DNA of 64,000 nt from Paramesorhizobium salinisoli (GCF_003335045.1 NZ_QOZG01000004.1:1-64000), one strand, 5' to 3'; shown: positions 1-8,643, counted from the stretch's first letter. The notes: a model not told the origin generated them from the letters alone. Program-made: numbers and translations.

Positions 1-91
1 TAGCCGACCATGATGGAATGCCTACATACACGGCATTGGCGCCGAGTATTAAAACGACCGCAGCTATTGCGCCGATAATAATCTTTTTCAT
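1..91 (-). CDS. N-terminus of a small exported or membrane protein (cut by window edge)
   Basis: A minus-strand ATG at 89-91 follows an AGGGGG ribosome-binding stretch and opens a frame that stays open to the left edge (30 residues seen). The start MKKIIIGA with a following hydrophobic run looks like a signal peptide or single N-terminal membrane anchor. The rest of the protein is outside the window, so no function can be given. It reads in the same direction as the two small DNA-binding genes to its right and may belong to the same group. Confidence 0.5.
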   Translation of the reverse strand, partial: MKKIIIGAIAAVVLILGANAVYVGIPSWSA

Positions 92-142
92 TTTCTTTGC
101 CCCCTGGCCCACGAATAATTGGAGCCAGCGGTGACGGCAAGC

Positions 143-391
143 TTATTCTATCGGCCTCACGAGCTGTGGCGTCATCACGATTAGCGGGGCTTTTATGACC
201 GGCTTCACATCGACATCTTCAGCTTCCTTAGGGTTCTCGAAAGCGATGACTGCATCATACGGAATGCGGTACAGACGTCCAACGCGGAAGGCTGGGAGCT
301 TCCCTTTGTTCACCAAGTCTCTGATGTGCTGATGACTGCATTGCCAGCGCCGGCCGAGAGTTTCAGGTGTGAAGGCGATGTTGTCGGTCAT
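143..391 (-). CDS. Excisionase-like helix-turn-helix protein
   Basis: An 82-residue protein. Residues 7-55 have the look of the excisionase/MerR-type winged HTH family: an opening TPETLGRRW, a recognition region HQHIRDLVNKGKLPAFRVG, then RLYRIPYDAVIAF. This matches the pattern of DNA-binding-domain excisionase proteins, which bend DNA at attachment sites or act as small transcription factors. The C-terminal 25 residues are acidic then hydrophobic and match nothing I know. The start codon overlaps the stop of the upstream ribbon-helix-helix gene (388-391), so the two are translationally coupled. Family assignment is good; whether it is a true excisionase or a regulator cannot be decided, since no integrase gene is in view. 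Confidence 0.7.
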   Translation of the reverse strand: MTDNIAFTPETLGRRWQCSHQHIRDLVNKGKLPAFRVGRLYRIPYDAVIAFENPKEAEDVDVKPVIKAPLIVMTPQLVRPIE

Positions 392-552
392 TCTGGAGCG
401 CCTTGTGCCAAAAAGCCTTTCGCCTCGAGATCATCCAAAATCAGCTTTTCCAGGTATCCGGCGACGGATCTTCGATCGGCTTTCGCGGCGCGCTCTAGGG
501 CTTCTTTGACCACTGGTTCAACTCGAATTCCGATACTCGCGGTGCGCACCAT
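388..552 (-). CDS. Ribbon-helix-helix (CopG/Arc-like) small protein
   Basis: A 54-residue protein starting at the ATG at 550-552 (MVRTASIGIRVEP). The frame stays open up to 585, but that extension lies in the repeat-rich intergenic region and is unlikely to be translated. The layout is a short beta strand (ASIGIRV), a helix (EPVVKEALERAAKA), and a second helix after DRRSVAGYLEKLI, as in ribbon-helix-helix repressors and antitoxin-like proteins. It is translationally coupled to the downstream HTH gene. Repeated GTTAGCA motifs just upstream are plausible operators for it. The target and any partner are unknown. Confidence 0.6.
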   Translation of the reverse strand: MVRTASIGIRVEPVVKEALERAAKADRRSVAGYLEKLILDDLEAKGFLAQGAPE

Positions 553-575
553 AACTGGCTCCAAAAAGATGGTAA

Positions 576-630
576 ATGTTAGCATTTGCTAGTTGACAAT
601 GTTAGTCGATGATATACATCTGCTAACAAT
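576..630. promoter_or_regulatory. Divergent control region with repeated GTTAGCA-type motifs
   Basis: Between the divergent small genes lie ATGTTAGCA (576-584), AATGTTAG (598-605) and, inverted, TGCTAACAAT (621-630). The first copy is half of a perfect inverted repeat, TAGCA-TT-TGCTA (580-591). A TTGACA hexamer at 593-598 sits inside the array on the plus strand; the best -10 candidates (TATACA at 613-618 or TACATC at 615-620) are poorly spaced. The layout suggests a short-range operator array over a promoter, bound by the neighbouring ribbon-helix-helix or HTH protein. Binding is inferred. Confidence 0.45.
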
Positions 631-655
631 GATTGGCAACGAGGAGCCCAGCAGC

Positions 656-922
656 ATGCTTACCAAACCGTTACCAGAACTATCAGATTTCGGACGCTTG
701 GAGCCTAAAGTCTGTGATTCCGTGTGTGCAGTCCAGATTGTTCAAAAACTGGTTGAGGCAATGATGTCATCGATACGCAGTCTGCATCCAGACGCGTTGG
801 ATCGTGACGAAGAAAATATGATTTGCTTTGCATTGAACCAGGCCAGCGCTGCGGTCGGCAACATGTCGAACGACTACTATTCTGCGCTAGAGACCGACTT
901 CCGTACCAAGAGGGCAGCATGA
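656..922 (+). CDS. Hypothetical protein, 88 residues
   Basis: The preferred start is the ATG at 656, behind GAGGAG at 641-646; upstream in-frame starts lie in the operator region. The protein is soluble, acidic in its second half and predicted helical (VQKLVEAMMSSIRSL; EENMICFALNQASAAVGNMSNDYY). Its length and the short stop/start overlap with the next gene are typical of prophage or integrative-element cargo. I do not recognise the family. The stop TGA at 920-922 overlaps the ATG at 919 of the following gene, so the two form one translational unit. Confidence 0.5.
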   Translation: MLTKPLPELSDFGRLEPKVCDSVCAVQIVQKLVEAMMSSIRSLHPDALDRDEENMICFALNQASAAVGNMSNDYYSALETDFRTKRAA

Positions 923-1170
923 GCAACGTTCACGCAAATCACGCACTGAGCACCGAGGATCGTTTAGGTTGTGCCTTGGGGGATATCTCCGCCGTCGCCA
1001 GCGTTTTGGGAATACTGGAAGACAACGAAGGAAACCAACGCACAGAGGTGGACATGGGCCGCGGATGCCGAGGAGGCGTTTATTGCTCTTGGGGCGGAGC
1101 TAAACGCAGAGAAGGGCCGACGCATGGTCGCGGAGTAACAGTTTGCCCGTGTACCGGCGCGCTCTTCTAA
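919..1170 (+). CDS. Small hypothetical gene, probably frameshifted
   Basis: The ATG at 919 overlaps the preceding stop (ATGA). Residues 1-45 (MSNVHANHALSTEDRL, DISAVASVLGILED) look like ordinary coding sequence. After about position 1045 the frame becomes Gly/Arg/Cys-rich and unconvincing, while the +1 frame reads well (TWAADAEEAFIALGAELNAE, then KGRRMVAE) to a TAA at 1136-1138. That alternative frame is closed upstream by a stop at 963-965. The natural product therefore probably joins the two frames, giving about 73 residues. Either the gene carries a one-base change or it uses +1 frameshifting; I cannot tell which. The family is unknown. Confidence 0.4.
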   Translation: MSNVHANHALSTEDRLGCALGDISAVASVLGILEDNEGNQRTEVDMGRGCRGGVYCSWGGAKRREGPTHGRGVTVCPCTGALF

Positions 1171-1222
1171 AGCGTGAGCCGTAACAGGATCAATGCGCGT
1201 TCGAATCGCGCCACGGGCACCA
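1145..1222 (+). tRNA. tRNA-Arg(TCT)-like RNA without a D arm
   Basis: A 78-nt cloverleaf-like element. It has a perfect 7-bp acceptor stem (GCCCGTG 1145-1151 with CACGGGC 1212-1218), discriminator A1219 and an encoded CCA at 1220-1222. The T arm is perfect (GCGCG 1195-1199, loop TTCGAAT, CGCGC 1207-1211). The anticodon arm is GCGCT-CTTCTAA-AGCGT (1159-1175) with T33, anticodon TCT and A37, lengthened by CGGC/GCCG pairing (1155-1158 with 1178-1181). No D stem can be drawn between 1152 and 1158. It begins 7 bases after the shifted-frame stop of the preceding small gene. It may be a decayed or minimal element-borne tRNA, or a tRNA mimic; charging is unproven. Confidence 0.45.
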
Positions 1223-1246
1223 TCTATTCGAAAACGTTGAAACAGA

Positions 1247-1275
1247 TTGACATTGGTATGCCGAATCCGTGATAG
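1247..1275 (+). promoter_or_regulatory. Candidate promoter of the folded leader and the 109-residue gene
   Basis: TTGACA at 1247-1252 is followed after 17 bases by TGATAG at 1270-1275. It would start a transcript near 1282, giving a leader of about 185 bases before the ATG at 1468. Prediction from spacing and sequence only. Confidence 0.4.
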
Positions 1276-1335
1276 TGCCAGCGTTCTTCGGAATATTCGC
1301 CTTCCCATCAGGAAGGCCTAAATCTCGCACTCGCA

Positions 1336-1431
1336 GCCTTCGGGCCAGCCCATCTGGCGAGACTTTTCAACGCAACGAATGCACCCTTACGGGTGAACTT
1401 AACCGCTTGCCCTTTGGCAGGCATGTTGAAA
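1336..1431 (+). ncRNA. Structured 5' leader (nested hairpins)
   Basis: The leader contains a UUCG-loop hairpin (GCC-TTCG-GGC, 1336-1345) and then a three-way junction. The outer stem is TTTCAAC (1365-1371) with GTTGAAA (1425-1431). It encloses CACCC-TTAC-GGGTG (1382-1395) and a 6-bp hairpin around CTTT (1406-1421). Another 36 bases lead to the ATG at 1468. The pairings are exact and nested, unlike ordinary coding sequence, so a regulatory RNA is plausible. No known riboswitch class is recognised. The region 1223-1335 shows only the candidate promoter. Confidence 0.4.
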
Positions 1432-1467
1432 CGTTTGCCCCGCGTGGGCGGCGAGAGGAGAAATGAT

Positions 1468-1797
1468 ATGAACATGAATCTTGTAATCGCTGATAACCTC
1501 GGATTCCAAGCGCACCATCTCTATGAGCAGGCATCAGAGTTTCCTGAATATGCTGCTCGAAATGAGGCGGCAGCGAAGGAAGTCGAGAACCTAGAAGTGC
1601 TCTTCCGAAATGATGATACCGACGAGGACGTGTTGAGGGAGTTCACGGTGACACTCGGCGAGATCGATGGAGCAGCGTCGGAGACGCAGGCATATAAGCG
1701 TGCGCTTGAAGATATTGGGTTCAATTCTCATTATGAGAGCGCCGAAGACTTCTTGTTGGCAGTGATAGAGCAGATAAAGTTGCCCGTCATCGCCTAA
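1468..1797 (+). CDS. Hypothetical acidic protein, 109 residues
   Basis: Start at the ATG at 1468, behind GAGAGGAG at 1453-1460; the open frame upstream lies inside the folded leader. The protein is strongly acidic and predicted almost wholly helical (EAAAKEVENLEVLFRNDDTD; DEDVLREFTVTLGEIDGAAS). There is no signal peptide, membrane segment or cysteine. Similar small acidic helical proteins are common in phage and integrative-element cargo, but I do not recognise the family. A rho-independent terminator follows 21 bases after the stop, so this is the last gene of its unit. Confidence 0.55.
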   Translation: MNMNLVIADNLGFQAHHLYEQASEFPEYAARNEAAAKEVENLEVLFRNDDTDEDVLREFTVTLGEIDGAASETQAYKRALEDIGFNSHYESAEDFLLAVIEQIKLPVIA

Positions 1798-1818
1798 CCA
1801 TCAAACGGCACCTCACAG

Positions 1819-1842
1819 AAAACCTCGCTTCGGCGGGGTTTT
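1819..1842. terminator. Bidirectional rho-independent terminator
   Basis: AAAACCTCGC (1819-1828), loop TTCG, GCGGGGTTTT (1833-1842): a 10-bp stem with one T-G pair and a T run on both strands. It ends the 109-residue gene on the plus strand and can also stop the tRNA-Ser transcript arriving on the minus strand. Confidence 0.85.
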
Positions 1843-1898
1843 CCACAGTTATGGCATCGGGTACAGAATGCCAAAAAACACAATGAAATCAAAGAACT

Positions 1899-1988
1899 TG
1901 GCGGAGAGGGAGGGATTCGAACCCCCGATAGAGTTGCCCCTATGCCGCATTTCGAGTGCGGTGCTTTCAACCACTCAGCCACCTCTCC
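1899..1988 (-). tRNA. tRNA-Ser(CGA)
   Basis: A complete class II tRNA of 90 nt including an encoded CCA (minus strand, 5' end at 1988, 3' end at 1899). It has the acceptor pair GGAGAGG/CCTCTCC, a normal D arm (TGGCTGAGTGGTT), an anticodon loop CTCGAAA with anticodon CGA (reads UCG serine codons), a long variable arm and T loop TTCGAAT. Its 3' end faces the small-gene region at 1-1850; integrases commonly use the 3' half of such tRNA genes as attachment site. Confidence 0.97.
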
Positions 1989-2332
1989 GCGGTGCTGCGG
2001 ACCTTTTTGGAACAATTGGTTCCCTTCTTGTCCGCTCAGGCAGTTTTACGCGACTGCTGAATGTGCGGTGCGCTAGATAGCGGGCATGGGCGGGATATAC
2101 AAGTGCTAATCTGCGCCCGCTGCGGGGAAATTTCTTGACTCGCTGCCCGTTTCCTTTTTATAAGCGCGCGACTTTAGGTGTTGGTGAATCCGCGCCGATC
2201 GTTTTTAGCGGGTTATCAGGGGCTCCGTGTGCGGAATCCCGGGCCTTTCCGAACAATCTGTCACGACTGACAAAAAGACGGCCCATGTGGTTTCACATGA
2301 GAGCTGGACCGAACGACCCGAAAGGATAAAAA
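1989..2332 (+). promoter_or_regulatory. Promoter and long 5' leader of rplU-rpmA
   Basis: This 344-base gap has no gene I can support. A near-consensus promoter is visible: TTGACT at 2135-2140, 17-base spacer, TTATAA at 2158-2163. A start near 2170 would leave about 160 bases of untranslated leader before the rplU ATG. The leader contains a GGTTTCACATGAGAGC stretch and ends in GAAAGGATAAAA before the start codon. A regulatory role such as ribosomal-protein feedback is possible but unproven. The left part (1989-2134) lies upstream of tRNA-Ser and must hold its promoter, which I could not identify. Confidence 0.6.
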
Positions 2333-2794
2333 ATGTTCGCAGTCATCAAAACGGGGGGCAAGCAGTATCGCGTTGCCGCCAATGACCTCCTGAAGGTCGA
2401 AAAAGTTTCCGGCGCGGCCGGTGACATCGTTGAATTCGCCGAAGTGTTGATGGTCGGCGAAGGCGCTTCCGCCACCATCGGCGTGCCTGTCGTCGAAGGC
2501 GCCATGGTGACGGCTGAGGTCGTTGAACAGGGCCGTGCCCGCAAGGTCATCGCCTTCAAGAAGCGTCGCCGGCAGAATTCTAAGCGTACCCGCGGGCATC
2601 GCCAGGAACTGACGACGATCCGCATCTCGGAAATCCTCACCGGTGGCGCCAAGCCGTCGAAAAAGGCAGCCGCGAAGCCCGCCGCCAAGAAGGACGATGC
2701 CGTGAAGGCGGAAGCCGTCGAGGCCACCGAAGCCGCCCCGAAAGCCAAGGCAGCGCCGAAGAAGGCCGCAGCCAAGGCCGCATCGGCCGAGTAA
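2333..2794 (+). CDS. rplU: 50S ribosomal protein L21
   Basis: A 153-residue protein beginning [14 protein letters not shown], the L21 signature, with conserved [17 protein letters not shown] and the [15 protein letters not shown] region that binds 23S rRNA. After about residue 100 it carries an Ala/Lys-rich tail ([20 protein letters not shown]), as usual in Rhizobiales, making it longer than the roughly 103-residue enterobacterial protein. A GAAAGGA ribosome-binding site precedes the ATG. It lies 23 bases upstream of rpmA in the standard rplU-rpmA order, downstream of the promoter at 2135-2163. Confidence 0.98.
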   Translation: MFAVIKTGGKQYRVAANDLLKVEKVSGAAGDIVEFAEVLMVGEGASATIGVPVVEGAMVTAEVVEQGRARKVIAFKKRRRQNSKRTRGHRQELTTIRISEILTGGAKPSKKAAAKPAAKKDDAVKAEAVEATEAAPKAKAAPKKAAAKAASAE

Positions 2795-2817
2795 CACAGG
2801 TTTAAAGGAGAACACCG

Positions 2818-3087
2818 ATGGCACATAAGAAAGCTGGCGGTTCGTCGCGCAACGGTCGCGATTCAGAATCCAAGCGCCTTGGCGTGAAGAAGTTCGGCGG
2901 CGAGAAGGTTCTCGCCGGCAACATTCTCGTGCGTCAGCGCGGCACCAAGTGGCACGCCGGCGACAATGTTGGCGTTGGCAAGGACCATACGCTGTTCGCT
3001 CTGTCGACCGGCTCGGTTTCCTTCCGCACGAAAGCCAACGGACGTACCTTCGTATCGGTAAACCCGATTGCGGAGGCAGCTGAGTAA
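2818..3087 (+). CDS. rpmA: 50S ribosomal protein L27
   Basis: An 89-residue protein starting [16 protein letters not shown], the conserved L27 N-terminus that reaches the peptidyl-transferase centre. [20 protein letters not shown] and [20 protein letters not shown] are the family core. It follows rplU with an AGGAGA site and is closed by the strong terminator at 3156-3190. Full length. Confidence 0.98.
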   Translation: MAHKKAGGSSRNGRDSESKRLGVKKFGGEKVLAGNILVRQRGTKWHAGDNVGVGKDHTLFALSTGSVSFRTKANGRTFVSVNPIAEAAE

Positions 3088-3155
3088 GCCGGTAGCGCTC
3101 CACCCAAGCACCGGCGTCCCATCGGACCCGGCGTTTGGCATACAGCCAAAAGATC

Positions 3156-3190
3156 AAAAGGGGAGATGGGACGCCACCATCTCCCCTTTT
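3156..3190 (+). terminator. Rho-independent terminator of rplU-rpmA
   Basis: AAAAGGGGAGATGG (3156-3169) pairs without mismatch with CCATCTCCCCTTTT (3177-3190) around a 7-base loop. It ends the ribosomal-protein operon and lies 20 bases before the next start codon. Confidence 0.92.
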
Positions 3191-3209
3191 CGCATCTGGA
3201 GGACTGAAA

Positions 3210-3806
3210 ATGGTTGCCGAGATACTAGACGAAGAAGAAGAAAGTTCAGGTCGGATCGATTGTCCCGTCCTTGTCACCGAGAGGCTCATCCTGCGGCCTC
3301 CGCACGATGAGGACGTGGACGCAATTGCCGATCTCGCCGACAATATCCGCGTGGCTGAGATGCTTTCGCGTATGCCGCATCCCTACATGCGGGCCCATGC
3401 AATGGACTTCGTCAAACGCGCCAAATCGGGCGATATCGGCAAATGCGTCTATACCATTACGCAGGCGGAAACCGGCATCTCCATGGGCTGCTGCGGCATC
3501 CATGACTGCAAGCACGGCGAAGGTCTGGAGATCGGCTATTGGCTGGGCGAGCCTTTCTGGGGGAGGGGCTATGCCACCGAAGCGGCGCATGCGCTGATCG
3601 ACCTGGCCTTTCGCGCCACCGACATCGAACGGCTGCATGTTTCCTGTCGGGTAAGTAATGCCGCCTCGCGCCGGGTGATTCACAAGAGCGGCTTCCAGTA
3701 TGCCGGCACAGGGATGATGGATTCGCTCGCCGCCGGCAATGTGCCGACGGAACGTTACACGCTCGACCGGCGGACATGGGTTGGCTTGAGAAGCTGGCAC
3801 AAGTGA
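3210..3806 (+). CDS. GNAT N-acetyltransferase, RimJ/RimL type
   Basis: A 198-residue protein. The start is the ATG at 3210 behind GGAGG; the longer open frame would begin inside the terminator. An acidic N-terminus (EILDEEEESS) precedes TERLILRPPHDEDVDAI, the usual opening of the RimJ/RimL-like acetyltransferase fold. The acetyl-CoA site is recognisable in EIGYWLGEPFWGRGYATEAA, with the C-terminal ASRRVIHKSGFQ. Relatives acetylate N-termini of ribosomal proteins or small amines. A copy between rpmA and obgE is common in Rhizobiales, hinting at a ribosome-linked target, but the substrate is not known. Confidence 0.85.
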   Translation: MVAEILDEEEESSGRIDCPVLVTERLILRPPHDEDVDAIADLADNIRVAEMLSRMPHPYMRAHAMDFVKRAKSGDIGKCVYTITQAETGISMGCCGIHDCKHGEGLEIGYWLGEPFWGRGYATEAAHALIDLAFRATDIERLHVSCRVSNAASRRVIHKSGFQYAGTGMMDSLAAGNVPTERYTLDRRTWVGLRSWHK

Positions 3807-3836
3807 CGCGGCGAGGGCCAGCGTGGTCCGGTAAAC

Positions 3837-4400
3837 ATGAGTGAGAAGATGACAGAGATCGATACGATCGTACGCGATGCAATCCTTGTACGGGCGCTTG
3901 GCATAGAGGACCTGCATCGTTATCGCGCCATGAGATTGAGCGCGTTGCAGCGTGCGCCGATGGCTTTCGGGTCCACATTCGAGGAAGAAAATGCTTACTC
4001 GGATGCCGTCTTTGCGCGTCGTATGGAGCAGGTGGACGGCAATGTGGTTTTTGGCGCCTTCGACGGCGAAAACCTGCTTGGCATTGCCGCCCTCCACCGG
4101 CGTGAGCGCAGGACGGAGCGCCATCGCGGCACGCTGGTCAGCGTCTATGTCGTGCCGGAGGCGCGCGGGTTGGAACTGGGCAAGGCGTTGGTGCAGAAAG
4201 TCATCGACCATGCCGCGCAACACGTCGTCGTGCTGGAGGCGAGGGTGGTTGCGGTAAATAAGGCCGCCAAGCGAATTTATCACGCGCTTGGGTTCAAGGC
4301 TTATGGCGTGGAGCGAAAATCGCTTCTCGTGCAGGGAGAGTATCTGGATCAAGAGTTGATCCAGATCGACTTTACCGATCCCGCATGGAAGCCGAATTAG
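3837..4400 (+). CDS. GNAT N-acetyltransferase
   Basis: A 187-residue protein. The GNAT core is visible as VFGAFDGENLLGIAALHR, then VSVYVVPEARGLELGKALVQ (the acetyl-CoA pyrophosphate loop, here RGLELG instead of the usual Q/RxxGxG/A) and AVNKAAKRIYHALGFKAYG. It is unrelated in detail to the preceding acetyltransferase and is not a recent duplicate. The ATG at 3837 has no strong ribosome-binding site, and the in-frame ATG at 3849 behind GAGAAG is an alternative. The substrate is unknown. A terminator follows the stop by four bases. Confidence 0.8.
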   Translation: MSEKMTEIDTIVRDAILVRALGIEDLHRYRAMRLSALQRAPMAFGSTFEEENAYSDAVFARRMEQVDGNVVFGAFDGENLLGIAALHRRERRTERHRGTLVSVYVVPEARGLELGKALVQKVIDHAAQHVVVLEARVVAVNKAAKRIYHALGFKAYGVERKSLLVQGEYLDQELIQIDFTDPAWKPN

Positions 4401-5522
<1,122 letters not shown>

Positions 5523-5531
5523 GCGGCAACC

Positions 5532-6686
5532 ATGGCATTGAAGGCGCTGAAGCAATATCGCCGGATTGTGGTGAAGATCGGTTCGGCGCTCCTTGTCGAT
5601 CGCGCGAGCGGGCTCAAACGGGCATGGCTGGAAAGCCTCGGGGACGATATCGCGGTGCTTGCCACCGCCGGGGTCGAGGTTCTCGTGGTTTCCTCAGGGG
5701 CGATAGCGCTTGGGCGCACCGTTCTTGCCATGCCGAAAGGCGCGCTGAAACTCGAGGAAAGTCAGGCCGCCGCCGCTACCGGCCAGATCACACTCGCCAG
5801 AGCTTATTCCGACGTTCTGGAGCGCCGCAATCTGCGCGCGGGGCAAATATTGCTGACGCTTTCCGATACGGAAGAGCGCCGCCGCTATTTGAACGCGCGC
5901 GCTACGATCGAAACCCTAGTGAAGTTAGGCGCTGTTCCGATCATCAATGAAAACGACACGGTGGCGACCAGCGAAATTCGCTATGGCGACAATGACCGTC
6001 TCGCGGCGCGGGTGGCGACAATGATGGGCGCCGATCTGCTGATCCTCTTGTCCGACATAGATGGGCTCTATAGCGCTTCGCCGCATCTTGATCCCAACGC
6101 GCGTTTCCTGCCTCTGGTCGAGGCGATTACACCTGAAATCGAGGCGATGGCGGGGGCAGCTGCTTCAGAGCTTTCGCGCGGCGGCATGAAGACCAAGCTC
6201 GATGCGGGCAAGATCGCCAATGCGGCGGGAACGGCGATGATCATCGCGTCCGGAACGCGACTCAGCCCGCTCGCGGCAATAGATCGGGGCGAACGCTCGA
6301 CGCTGTTCAAGCCTAGCACGGAGCCAGTCAGTGCCTGGAAGACCTGGATCTCGGGCAATCTGGAGCCAGCGGGCCGGCTTGTCGTGGATGACGGTGCGCT
6401 TGCTGCGCTGCGCTCCGGCAAGTCGCTGCTTCCGGCGGGTGTGCGAGAGGTGCAGGGCAATTTCCAACGCGGCGATACTGTCGCCGTCATGAGCCTTGAG
6501 GGGCGCGAGGTCGCGCGCGGTCTCGTTGCCTATGATGCGGCCGATGCCGTGAGAATCGCAGGACACAAGAGCAATGAGATAACGGCGATCCTCGGCTATG
6601 ATGCGCGCGCCGCAATGATCCATCGCAATGACCTTGTGGTGCGGGGAATGAAGATGCACGATGAACCGCGCATGGCTGATGGGTAG
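5532..6686 (+). CDS. proB: Glutamate 5-kinase
   Basis: A 384-residue protein with an amino-acid-kinase domain ([13 protein letters not shown] near the N-terminus, [33 protein letters not shown]) and a C-terminal PUA domain from about residue 285 ([20 protein letters not shown]). It phosphorylates glutamate as the first step of proline synthesis and is normally inhibited by proline. It follows obgE by 9 bases and precedes proA by 14, so the two enzymes that handle the unstable glutamyl phosphate are made together. Full length. Confidence 0.97.
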   Translation: MALKALKQYRRIVVKIGSALLVDRASGLKRAWLESLGDDIAVLATAGVEVLVVSSGAIALGRTVLAMPKGALKLEESQAAAATGQITLARAYSDVLERRNLRAGQILLTLSDTEERRRYLNARATIETLVKLGAVPIINENDTVATSEIRYGDNDRLAARVATMMGADLLILLSDIDGLYSASPHLDPNARFLPLVEAITPEIEAMAGAAASELSRGGMKTKLDAGKIANAAGTAMIIASGTRLSPLAAIDRGERSTLFKPSTEPVSAWKTWISGNLEPAGRLVVDDGALAALRSGKSLLPAGVREVQGNFQRGDTVAVMSLEGREVARGLVAYDAADAVRIAGHKSNEITAILGYDARAAMIHRNDLVVRGMKMHDEPRMADG

Positions 6687-6700
6687 GGCAGAGGGACAGG

Positions 6701-7987
6701 ATGATGCTGACGAAAGCCGAGGCCGGAATGGATATCGCAAGCCTGATGGCGGAGATCGGGGCGAAAGCGCGCGCCGCATCAGGGCCGCTCGCCATCGCCT
6801 CGTCGGAGCGTAAGCACGCCGCCCTTGTCGCCATGGCGGACGCGCTGATTCGGCGTAAGAACGAAATCCTTGCGGCCAATGCGATCGATATGACCAATGC
6901 CGAGGAAGCGGGACTGGCGGCGTCTCTGCTGGACAGGCTCAAGCTCGACGATGGTCGGATTCGCGCCATGGCCGAGGGCGTGCGGGCCATTGCCGAACTG
7001 GAGGATCCGATCGGCAAGATCATCACGGAATGGGATCGCCCGAACGGATTGCATATCGAGCGCGTGCGCACGCCACTCGGTATTATCGGCGTCATCTATG
7101 AAAGCCGCCCGAACGTGACGGCGGATGCCGGAGCGCTATGCCTGAAATCCGGCAATGCGGTGATCCTGCGCGGCGGCTCGGATTCGGCGCAGTCGACGGC
7201 GGTCATCCATGCGGCGCTCATTGAGGGCCTTACTGCGGCGGGGTTGCCCGAAGATGCGATCCAGATCGTGCCGGTGACGGATCGTGCCGCGGTCGGCGAA
7301 ATGCTGAAAGGCCTTGGCGGCAATCTGGATGTGATCATCCCGCGTGGAGGAAAGAGCCTTGTCGCGCGCGTCCAGTCGGAAGCGCGGGTGCCGGTCTTCG
7401 CGCATCTAGAAGGTCTCTGTCATCTCTATATCGACGGCTCAGCCGATCTCGCCATGGCGCGGCGCATCGCCGTCAACGCCAAGATGCGGCGGACCGGTAT
7501 CTGCGGTGCGGCGGAGACGCTTCTGGTGGATCGGGCCGTGGCTTCGACGCATCTGGTGCCGATCCTTGAGGATCTGCGCGACGCCGGCTGCGAAATCCGC
7601 GGCAGCGCAGAAGTCCGGACCTTATTTCCCGACGCCAGTTCTGCCAGCGAAGATGACTGGTCGACCGAATATCTCGACGCCATCATCTCCGTGGCGCTGG
7701 TCGATGGCATCGGCGGCGCGATCGGGCATATCGGCCGTTATTCCTCGCATCATACGGAGGCGATCATCGCGGAAGACGCTGCGGCGGTAGAGCGCTTCTT
7801 CAACGAGATCGATTCGGCCATTCTCCTGCACAATGCCTCGACGCAGTTCGCCGATGGCGGTGAGTTTGGCATGGGCGCGGAAATCGGCATCGCTACAGGC
7901 AAGATGCATGCGCGCGGGCCCGTCGGTGTCGAACAACTCACCTCGTTCAAATACCGCGTGCGCGGCAACGGCCAGACGCGCCCGTGA
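6701..7987 (+). CDS. proA: Glutamate-5-semialdehyde dehydrogenase
   Basis: A 428-residue protein of the gamma-glutamyl phosphate reductase family; it reduces glutamyl-5-phosphate with NADPH. Motifs include [32 protein letters not shown] and the catalytic cysteine in [15 protein letters not shown]. Two consecutive ATGs (6701, 6704) follow GAGGGACAGG; MDIASL at 6728 is a further possible start. The last codons overlap the GTG start of nadD (GTGA), giving translational coupling. Confidence 0.97.
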   Translation: MMLTKAEAGMDIASLMAEIGAKARAASGPLAIASSERKHAALVAMADALIRRKNEILAANAIDMTNAEEAGLAASLLDRLKLDDGRIRAMAEGVRAIAELEDPIGKIITEWDRPNGLHIERVRTPLGIIGVIYESRPNVTADAGALCLKSGNAVILRGGSDSAQSTAVIHAALIEGLTAAGLPEDAIQIVPVTDRAAVGEMLKGLGGNLDVIIPRGGKSLVARVQSEARVPVFAHLEGLCHLYIDGSADLAMARRIAVNAKMRRTGICGAAETLLVDRAVASTHLVPILEDLRDAGCEIRGSAEVRTLFPDASSASEDDWSTEYLDAIISVALVDGIGGAIGHIGRYSSHHTEAIIAEDAAAVERFFNEIDSAILLHNASTQFADGGEFGMGAEIGIATGKMHARGPVGVEQLTSFKYRVRGNGQTRP

Positions 7988-8643
7988 CTCAATCGTTGCC
8001 GCTGCATCGGCAGTATCCCGGCATAGATCAAGCCTATCTCCGGATGCCGCATGTCGAGAAGGGCATGGCGGTGGGCCTGTTCGGCGGATCGTTCAACCCG
8101 CCGCATGCCGGGCATTCGCTGGTTGCGGAAATCTCGCTGCGCCAGCTCCATCTCGACCAGCTCTGGTGGATGGTCACCCCCGGCAATCCGCTGAAGGATG
8201 TGAGCGAACTTGCGCCGCTGGCCGAGCGCCTGGCCGAAAGCGAAAAAATAGCCAAGGATCCGCGCATCAAGGTGACGGCGTTCGAGGCGGCCTACAGTGT
8301 GCGTTATACCGCCGATACGCTGGCGCTGATCAAGGCGCGCAATCCGGGCGTTGATTTCGTCTGGATCATGGGCGCCGACAGCCTGGCCGGCTTTCACCAT
8401 TGGCAGCGCTGGCGGCAGATCGCCATGACATTTCCGATCGCCGTCGTCGATCGTCCGGGCTCGACGCTTGCCTATCTCTCGTCACGCCTGGCCAAGACCT
8501 TCTCCTATGCCCGGATCGACGAGGCCGATGCGCCGCTTCTGGCGCGCTTTCGCGCTCCGGCCTGGACGTTCATTCACGGCCCCCGTTCGTCGCTGTCCTC
8601 TACCGCGATCCGCAACGGCCGGCATAAGATAAGCAGAAAGTAA
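7984..8643 (+). CDS. nadD: Nicotinate-nucleotide adenylyltransferase
   Basis: A 219-residue protein. The nucleotidyltransferase motif [14 protein letters not shown] is at residues 31-44, [19 protein letters not shown] is conserved, and SSTAIR near the end is the second ATP-binding motif. It makes deamido-NAD from nicotinate mononucleotide. The GTG at 7984 overlaps the proA stop; the ATG at 8044 (MPHVEK) is an alternative start closer to the family's usual N-terminus. The neighbour rsfS follows after 60 bases, the common nadD-rsfS-rlmH order. Confidence 0.96.
   Translation: MTQSLPLHRQYPGIDQAYLRMPHVEKGMAVGLFGGSFNPPHAGHSLVAEISLRQLHLDQLWWMVTPGNPLKDVSELAPLAERLAESEKIAKDPRIKVTAFEAAYSVRYTADTLALIKARNPGVDFVWIMGADSLAGFHHWQRWRQIAMTFPIAVVDRPGSTLAYLSSRLAKTFSYARIDEADAPLLARFRAPAWTFIHGPRSSLSSTAIRNGRHKISRK

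Noticed and set aside
1269-1466. 65-codon plus-strand open frame
   Set aside because: It covers the folded leader, starts without a ribosome-binding site and has Arg/Pro-rich noise composition.
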